This document shows, piece after piece, positions 59,006 to 64,000 of a stretch of 64,000 nt of DNA (positions within the stretch are counted from its first letter, which is position 1; each line of letters begins with the position of its first letter). The stretch lies in NCBI RefSeq assembly GCF_030295385.1, contig NZ_AP027079.1:558001-622000 (forward strand), read 5' to 3'. The position numbers and the translations under genes were made by a program. Source of the DNA: Geothrix oryzae. GTDB lineage: Bacteria; Acidobacteriota; Holophagae; Holophagales; Holophagaceae. Under the pieces are notes generated by a model. The model saw nothing but the letters and a program-made list of their open reading frames with translations. It was not told the DNA's origin and made no database searches.

Positions 59006-59800
59006 TTATCGGGTGCCGGGGCCGGGACTGGAGTTTTGGGGGGGGCGGCGCTTCCGGAGTCGCTGGGGGAGGTCCCCAGCGCCGGATTCGCCCCGGACGG
59101 GATCGCCGTGGCGGCGGATGAGCAGGTAGAGCTGGCGGCGGCTCACCCCGAGGCGCGCGGCGGCCTCCACCCGGTTCCCGTAGGCCCGGCGCAGGGCGCG
59201 ATGCAGGAGGAAGCGCTCCAGTTCATGCAGGTTGGTGGCCAGGTCCTCGGCTTCGAAGCGCGGCGGCCCCGCGGGACCGGGCTCGGGCAGCTGACCCAGC
59301 AGCTTCCAGCGCAGGATCCGGTTCCGCAGTTCCCGCAGGTTGCCCGGGCAGGGCAGGGTGCCCAGGGCCGGGGGCAGAGGCCCCTCCAGGCCCTCCTCGA
59401 CGGCGAGGGCTGCCAGGAGGGCCGGAATGGCCTCGGGATGCTCCTCCACCTCCGGCAGGGCCAGATCCAGGCAGGCGAGCCCCTCGGGGGCCGGGTGCCG
59501 GGCGGCGATCACGCCCCCTGGATGGGTGGTGAGCCAGGTCCCCGCATCGGGTTCCTCCCCGGCTTCGATCCACGGCGCCCCGCGGCGCCGGGCGAGCTCG
59601 GCCGCCAGCGTGGAGACGCCGGAGCCCGCGGGGCCGTGAACCCACAGCCCTTCGGCGCGGGCCACCAGCGCGTCCAGATGGGCGCCCCAGCGGGCATGGC
59701 CCGGCAACAGCGGGAGGGGGATCAGAAGGGCTCCATGGTTCCGTCCATCTTGGGCGGGTGTGGTGCCAGGGCCAAGGGGCGCGAGGGTCTGTTTTGACAA
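59006..59800 (-). CDS. Degenerate enhancer-binding-protein-like regulator with Fis helix-turn-helix
   Basis: The 264-residue protein retains a Walker A-like Gly-Pro-Ala-Gly-Ser-Gly-Val-Ser-Thr near residue 55, a Cys-Pro-Gly-Asn-Leu-Arg-Glu-Leu-Arg segment like the NtrC 'W-P-G-N-x-R-E-L' block, and a C-terminal Fis helix-turn-helix (Val-Glu-Ala-Ala-Ala-Arg-Leu-Gly-Val-Ser). The receiver domain and the GAFTGA loop are absent. It starts (TTG) inside a hairpin shared with the dnaE stop, 6 bp away, so it is coupled to dnaE. Confidence 0.78.
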   Translation of the reverse strand: MSKQTLAPLGPGTTPAQDGRNHGALLIPLPLLPGHARWGAHLDALVARAEGLWVHGPAGSGVSTLAAELARRRGAPWIEAGEEPDAGTWLTTHPGGVIAARHPAPEGLACLDLALPEVEEHPEAIPALLAALAVEEGLEGPLPPALGTLPCPGNLRELRNRILRWKLLGQLPEPGPAGPPRFEAEDLATNLHELERFLLHRALRRAYGNRVEAAARLGVSRRQLYLLIRRHGDPVRGESGAGDLPQRLRKRRPPQNSSPGPGTR

Positions 59801-59808
59801 CAGACCCT
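59784..59808 (-). promoter_or_regulatory. Hairpin over the dnaE stop and next gene's start
   Basis: On the minus strand AGGGTCTGTT pairs with AACAGACCCT (10 bp, 5-nt loop). The upstream arm overlaps the dnaE TAG and contains AGGG, the likely Shine-Dalgarno; the TTG start straddles the end of this arm and the loop. There is no T tract, so translational coupling is more likely than termination. Confidence 0.65.
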
Positions 59809-62800
59809 AGTAAGTCCAGGTCAGCGAGCAGCCCGTTTCCTTGGCGAGCTTTTCCGCCAGGTCGGGATCGTGCTTCAGGCGCAGATCCCGGCTGGCCCTC
59901 ACGCGAGCCACGAGGCCCTCCTTGGAGCGGTATTCGAAGGTCACAGGGAGGTCGCCCCGGTGGTCACCCAGGAGGGCGGCCAGGCGCGGGGGGCATTCCC
60001 CTGGGGGCAGGCGCACCAGGGCGCCCGTGAAACCCTGGCCCTGGAAGCGTTCCAGGGGCTCGAGCAGGGTGGCGAAGACCTTCACCACGGTCTGCTCCTC
60101 TTCTTCTTCGGAGTCGCCGTTGCCATTGCCGTTGCCGTTGGCCTGGATCGTCTCCACCCGCAGCTCGCCCGTGATGCGCAGCATGGCCTCGGGCAGGGCG
60201 AGGTGGCCGTACTGCTCGAAGGGCCGCCGGCCGGGCTTCTTGGTGACGGGGTCCCACTTACTGGCCATGAGCAGCACTTCCATCTTGCCGGCGGGATCCT
60301 CCACCTGGAGGATGGCCCAGGGCTCGCCCTTCTGGTTGGTCTTGAAGGCCACGGTGGAGACCATGGCACCCAGCGTCACCTCATTCCGGTCGCGCAGGCG
60401 GCCCGAGGCCACATCCTCCAGGATCTTCGACAGGGTGCCGTGGGTGTGCACCTGGATGGCGTCGGCGAACTCCTCGAGGGGGTGCCCGCTGACGAAGAGG
60501 CCCAGCACCTCCCGTTCGGCGGCCAGCCGCGTCTTGCGGTCCCAGGGCTCGACATTCTCGGGCACGCGCCAATCTTCGCTGAGGCTGGCCAGCTCCGCGT
60601 CGTCGAAGAGGCTGGTCATGCCCTCGTCGCCGCCGCTGCGGGAGGCCGCGGACACCGCTCCGGGCAGGCCCTCGATGAGGGCGGCCCGGTTGGGCTCCAG
60701 GCTGTCGAAGGCCCCGGCCTTGATGAGGGATTCCCACACCTTGCGGTTGGCCTTCTGCAGGTCGGTGCTCTTCAGCGCATGGAAGAGGTCCTTGAAGCCG
60801 CCTTCGGCCTCGCGGGCCTCGAGGATGGCCTGGAGCGCCGCCTCCCCGAGTCCTTTGACCGCGGCAAATCCGAAGCGGATCTGCCGTTCGGAGGTGGCGG
60901 TGAAGTCCAGCGCCGACTGGTTGATGTCGGGGCCCAGCACCTCGATGCCCCGCTCCCGGCAGTTCTGCACATACTTCGCCACATCGTCCGTGCGTCCCGA
61001 CTTGGTGGACAGCAGGCCCGCCATGAACTCCACGGGGTAGTTGGCCTTCAGGTAGGCGGTCTCGTAGGCCACCATGGCGTAGGCGGCGCTGTGGCTCTTG
61101 TTGAAGCCGTAGCCGGCGAAGTACTCGATGAGATCGAACATCTCCGCGACCTTGGCCTTGTCGTAGCCGCGGGCGGCGCCCTGTTCGATGAACTTGGTCT
61201 TCTCCTTCGCCATCTTCTCTTTGTCCTTCTTGCCCATGGCGCGGCGCAGCATGTCGGCTTCGCCCAGGGAGTAGCCGGCGACGAGGCTGGCGATCTGCAT
61301 GACCTGTTCCTGGTAGAGGATCACGCCGTAGGTGGGAGCGAGGATGGGCTCCAGATCCGGGAACATGTAGGTCACGGGCTCGCGGCCATGCCGGCGCTCC
61401 ACATAGGTCGTGCCCATGCCCGCGCCCAGGGGGCCGGGACGGAAGAGAGCGTTGAGCGCGATGAGATCGTCGAAGCGGTCGGGGCCCAGCTGGCGCAGCA
61501 GCTGCTTCATGCCCCCGGACTCGAACTGGAAGACCCCGTCCGTGTCCCCGGCGGCGAAGAGCTCGAAGGTCTTCCGGTCGTCGAAGGTGCGGATGGTGGT
61601 CATGTCCTTGGGCTGGCCGTGGCGCCGGGCGATGACCTCCTGCGTCTTCGCGATCTGAGTGAGCGTCTCCAGGCCCAGGAAGTCCATCTTCAGCAGGCCC
61701 GCCCGCTCGGCCTCGATCATGGTGTACTGCACCATCACCTTCTTGTCCTTGTCCATGCTGAGCGGCGCGAACTGCGTCAGCTCATCCGGCGCGATGATCA
61801 CCCCCGCCGCGTGGACGCCGGTGTTGCGGGACAGGCCCTCGAGGCGCGCCGAGATGTCGAGGATGTTCCTCACCTCGGGGTCGCTCTCGTACAGTTCGCG
61901 CAGCTTGTCGCTCTTCTCGAGCGCCTCGCCGACGGTGATGGGCTTGCCGGGCTCCTGCGGCACCAGCTTGGTGAGGTTGTTGGCGAAGGCGAAATCCTTC
62001 TCGAAGACCCGCGCCACATCCTTGATCACGGCCTTGGTCTTGAGCTGGTTGATGGTGACGATGTTGCTCACCTTGTCCTGGCCGTACTTCTCGGTGACAT
62101 AGTCGATGACCTTCTGCCGGCCGTCGCGGCAGAAGTCGATGTCCACATCGGGCATGGACACGCGCTCCGGGTTCAGGAAGCGCTCGAACAGCAGATCGTA
62201 CTGCATAGGATCGATGTCCGTGATCTTCATGGACCAGGCCACGATGCTGCCCGCCGCCGAGCCGCGGCCGGGGCCCACGGGTACGCCCATCTCCCGGGCC
62301 TTGCGGATGAAGTCCCAGACCAGGAGGAAGTAGCCCGGGAAGCCCATCTTCAGGATCATGTCGAGCTCGAAGGCCAGGCGCGCGCGGTATTCATCCTCTG
62401 CGTGCTTCAGCGCACCTGCCTGCCAAAGAGGCCGGCACTCCACCAAACGCTGCTCGAAAGTCTCCTTCGCCACATGCAGGAAGTAGGATTCGAGATCGTA
62501 GCCCTCGGGCACCGGGAAGCGGGGCGTGACGGGCTTCCGCGTGATGGGGAAGAGGTCGATCTTGGCGGCGATCTCGAGGGTGCGTTCCAGGTATTCCGGG
62601 TGGTCCGGGAAGACGGCCCGCATCTCCTCGGGCGTCTTCACGAAGAACTGATCGGTGGAGAAGCGCATGCGCTTCTCCTTGGCCTTGGTGGTCTTGGTGC
62701 CGATGCACAGGAGCGTGTCGTGCAGGTCGGCGTCCTCGTGGTTGAGGTAGTGGGCATCGTTGGTCGCCACCAGGGGAATGCCCAGCTTCTTCGCCAGCTC

Positions 62801-63442
62801 CATCTGATAGGGGATGATCTCCCTCTCCTTGTCGAAGCCCTGGTCCTGGATCTCCAGGTAGAAGTCCTCGCCGAAGATGTCGCGGAAATCACGGGAGACG
62901 CGCTCCGCCTGGTCCAGTCGGTTCTGGAGGATGCGCGCCTGCACCTCGCCGCCCAGGCAGGCCGACAGGGCGATGAGGCCCTCGCTGTGCTCGCGGAGGA
63001 TGTCCTTGTCGATGCGGGGCTTGTAGTAGAACCCTTCGGTGAAGCCCGCCGATACCAGCTTCGAGAGGTTCGCGAAGCCCACGGGATTCTTGGCCAGCAG
63101 CACCAGGTGGTAGCCCGCGTCGCGCGATCCGCTGGGATCCACGCAGTCCTCCAGGCCCTCTTCACCGGTGGTGTTCTTGGCCTCGAGCTTGCGGTCGAAG
63201 CGGGTCTTGGGAGCCACATAGACTTCGCAGCCCAGGATGGGCTTCACCGCCCAGTTGCCCTCGGCATCCCTTGTCTTTTCGCAGGCGTCGTAGAGCTTCA
63301 TCATGCCGAACATGTTCCCGTGGTCGGTGACGGCCACGGCGGGCATGCCGGAGGCCCGGCACTTCTTCACGAGATCGGGAATGCGGGTCAGGCCGTCGAG
63401 GAGCGAATGTTCGGTGTGCAGGTGGAGATGGGCGAAGCTCAT
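59807..63442 (-). CDS. dnaE: DNA polymerase III alpha subunit DnaE
   Basis: The 1,211-residue replicative polymerase has the PHP domain (His-Leu-His-Leu-His-Thr-Glu-His-Ser), the catalytic Pro-Asp-Val-Asp-Ile-Asp-Phe near residue 430, Tyr-Gln-Glu-Gln-Val-Met (near 707), the helix-hairpin-helix and OB regions. It is about 50 residues longer than typical; part of the excess is a low-complexity Gly-Asn/Glu stretch near 1,105-1,120 inside the C-terminal OB/tau-binding region. It makes the leading and lagging strands. Cytoplasmic. Confidence 0.97.
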   Translation of the reverse strand: MSFAHLHLHTEHSLLDGLTRIPDLVKKCRASGMPAVAVTDHGNMFGMMKLYDACEKTRDAEGNWAVKPILGCEVYVAPKTRFDRKLEAKNTTGEEGLEDCVDPSGSRDAGYHLVLLAKNPVGFANLSKLVSAGFTEGFYYKPRIDKDILREHSEGLIALSACLGGEVQARILQNRLDQAERVSRDFRDIFGEDFYLEIQDQGFDKEREIIPYQMELAKKLGIPLVATNDAHYLNHEDADLHDTLLCIGTKTTKAKEKRMRFSTDQFFVKTPEEMRAVFPDHPEYLERTLEIAAKIDLFPITRKPVTPRFPVPEGYDLESYFLHVAKETFEQRLVECRPLWQAGALKHAEDEYRARLAFELDMILKMGFPGYFLLVWDFIRKAREMGVPVGPGRGSAAGSIVAWSMKITDIDPMQYDLLFERFLNPERVSMPDVDIDFCRDGRQKVIDYVTEKYGQDKVSNIVTINQLKTKAVIKDVARVFEKDFAFANNLTKLVPQEPGKPITVGEALEKSDKLRELYESDPEVRNILDISARLEGLSRNTGVHAAGVIIAPDELTQFAPLSMDKDKKVMVQYTMIEAERAGLLKMDFLGLETLTQIAKTQEVIARRHGQPKDMTTIRTFDDRKTFELFAAGDTDGVFQFESGGMKQLLRQLGPDRFDDLIALNALFRPGPLGAGMGTTYVERRHGREPVTYMFPDLEPILAPTYGVILYQEQVMQIASLVAGYSLGEADMLRRAMGKKDKEKMAKEKTKFIEQGAARGYDKAKVAEMFDLIEYFAGYGFNKSHSAAYAMVAYETAYLKANYPVEFMAGLLSTKSGRTDDVAKYVQNCRERGIEVLGPDINQSALDFTATSERQIRFGFAAVKGLGEAALQAILEAREAEGGFKDLFHALKSTDLQKANRKVWESLIKAGAFDSLEPNRAALIEGLPGAVSAASRSGGDEGMTSLFDDAELASLSEDWRVPENVEPWDRKTRLAAEREVLGLFVSGHPLEEFADAIQVHTHGTLSKILEDVASGRLRDRNEVTLGAMVSTVAFKTNQKGEPWAILQVEDPAGKMEVLLMASKWDPVTKKPGRRPFEQYGHLALPEAMLRITGELRVETIQANGNGNGNGDSEEEEEQTVVKVFATLLEPLERFQGQGFTGALVRLPPGECPPRLAALLGDHRGDLPVTFEYRSKEGLVARVRASRDLRLKHDPDLAEKLAKETGCSLTWTY

Positions 63443-63548
63443 GCAGCCATTCTCCGATGGAAGGTCCGCCCCGGGGCAAGTGCCCAGGGCTCAACAGGCT
63501 CCCGGGCCTTCAGCCTGCTTTTCGGCGGTCCGCGGGCTTTCGGGGCGC

Positions 63549-64000
63549 TCAGCGCCGGGACAGCAGATCCTGGAGGAGCTCCCGGAGGGGCCGCTCCTCC
63601 GTGGTCCCCTCCAGGCGGGCATGGGGGCCTTCGGTGGTGGGCCCCCCCACCTGCACCCAGCGGGGACGGCGGCGCTGGATGTCGCCTTCCCGCCAGACCG
63701 CGAGGATGCTGGGCTCCCGGGCCCAGATGAGGACGCTGGGGTAGGGCCCCTCCCGGGGCGGCATGGTGCCCCAGAGCTGAACCTCGGCGCCCCACTCCCG
63801 CAGCCAGGCCTGGACCCGGGCGGTGGAGGCCGGATCGTCCATGCCCAGGGCCACGGTCCAGCCGGAGAGGAAGCCCCGGGCGCCGGGCTGGGTCTCCCCA
63901 TCGCGTTCGTACCATCCCAGCCGCTCGTGGTGGTAGAGGACGCGGGTCTTCAGCCGGTAGGGCACGCCGTCCACCGCCAGCAGCGGCAGGTCGGGGGACT
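63549..64000 (-). CDS. Hypothetical protein, partial (N-terminus beyond window)
   Basis: The frame is open from the right edge to a stop at 63,549 (about 150 residues seen). It has no recognised motif: a beta-rich part (Val-Leu-Tyr-His-His-Glu-Arg-Leu-Gly-Trp-Tyr) precedes two similar-looking Trp-rich segments and a helical Leu-Arg-Glu-Leu-Leu-Gln-Asp-Leu-Leu end. A GTG at 63,974 could be a start, but the frame continues upstream without a stop. Confidence 0.6.
   Translation of the reverse strand, partial: SPDLPLLAVDGVPYRLKTRVLYHHERLGWYERDGETQPGARGFLSGWTVALGMDDPASTARVQAWLREWGAEVQLWGTMPPREGPYPSVLIWAREPSILAVWREGDIQRRRPRWVQVGGPTTEGPHARLEGTTEERPLRELLQDLLSRR

Noticed and set aside
59870-63730. 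1,286-codon plus-strand open frame
   Set aside because: Antisense shadow of dnaE caused by high GC; composition is low-complexity and no domain is visible.

Overview
The window joins two very different pieces of DNA. From about 900 to 24,518 it is a large chromosomal (sedentary-type) integron. A tyrosine recombinase of the IntI class (23,508-24,518, plus strand) diverges from an attI core (23,286-23,292), which is followed on the minus strand by about 36 gene cassettes. Thirty-four near-identical attC recombination sites, mostly 124 bp, plus one truncated site separate the cassettes. From 24.6 kb to the end it is ordinary, very GC-rich chromosomal backbone with tightly packed housekeeping genes. 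No rRNA, tRNA, CRISPR array or insertion sequence was seen.

The host looks like a Gram-negative bacterium: it has lipid A-type acyltransferases, a GT9 heptosyltransferase-like protein, AsmA/DUF748 and lipoproteins. Its G+C is high. The gene content would fit Acidobacteriota of the Holophaga/Geothrix kind, but this is an inference from style and not a proven assignment. Cassette DNA is visibly less GC-rich than the backbone, as expected of acquired cassettes.

The array, numbered from attI, runs as follows. Cassette 1 is a Shedu-like (DUF4263) nuclease-fold protein. Cassettes 2-12 are small coiled-coil, zinc-ribbon, membrane and secreted orphans, including two diverged copies of one zinc-ribbon gene (cassettes 3 and 7). 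Cassette 13 is an Mrr-type endonuclease and cassette 14 an FRG-domain protein. Cassettes 15-27 are mostly secreted, lipoprotein or membrane orphans, with a Sel1-repeat lipoprotein at 18. Cassettes 28-36 form a distal block of small soluble alpha/beta folds: DUF1398, DinB, two SnoaL-like proteins, an ABM-like protein, a membrane protein, a PhnB+YCII two-gene cassette, a YdeI/OmdA protein and a second DinB. The attC sites decay towards this distal end. The last recognisable attC is a half site near 1,541, and beyond it lies the start of a kelch-like lipoprotein gene cut by the window edge.

The attC sites do more than recombine. They supply the stop codon of about a third of the cassettes and close all three sense frames. 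Their core lies at ribosome-binding distance upstream of several start codons.

Backbone, left to right: minimal zincin; PlsC-like acyltransferase; orphan 564-residue protein; DUF1015-serA-serC operon; response regulator-DUF4388, GH113-like hydrolase, CorC-like protein and HGSNAT-like acyltransferase in one direction; APC permease; ComF; OYE-family oxidoreductase; cyclic 2,3-diphosphoglycerate synthetase-like protein; DUF748 protein; HemY-like oxidase and an acyltransferase; peroxiredoxin with a duplicated 3' end; arginine deiminase and GT9; LpxL-like acyltransferase; greA, clpX and lon; BrkB/YihY; secreted zincin; NtrC-class regulator; a degenerate enhancer-binding protein coupled to dnaE; and a partial gene at the right edge.
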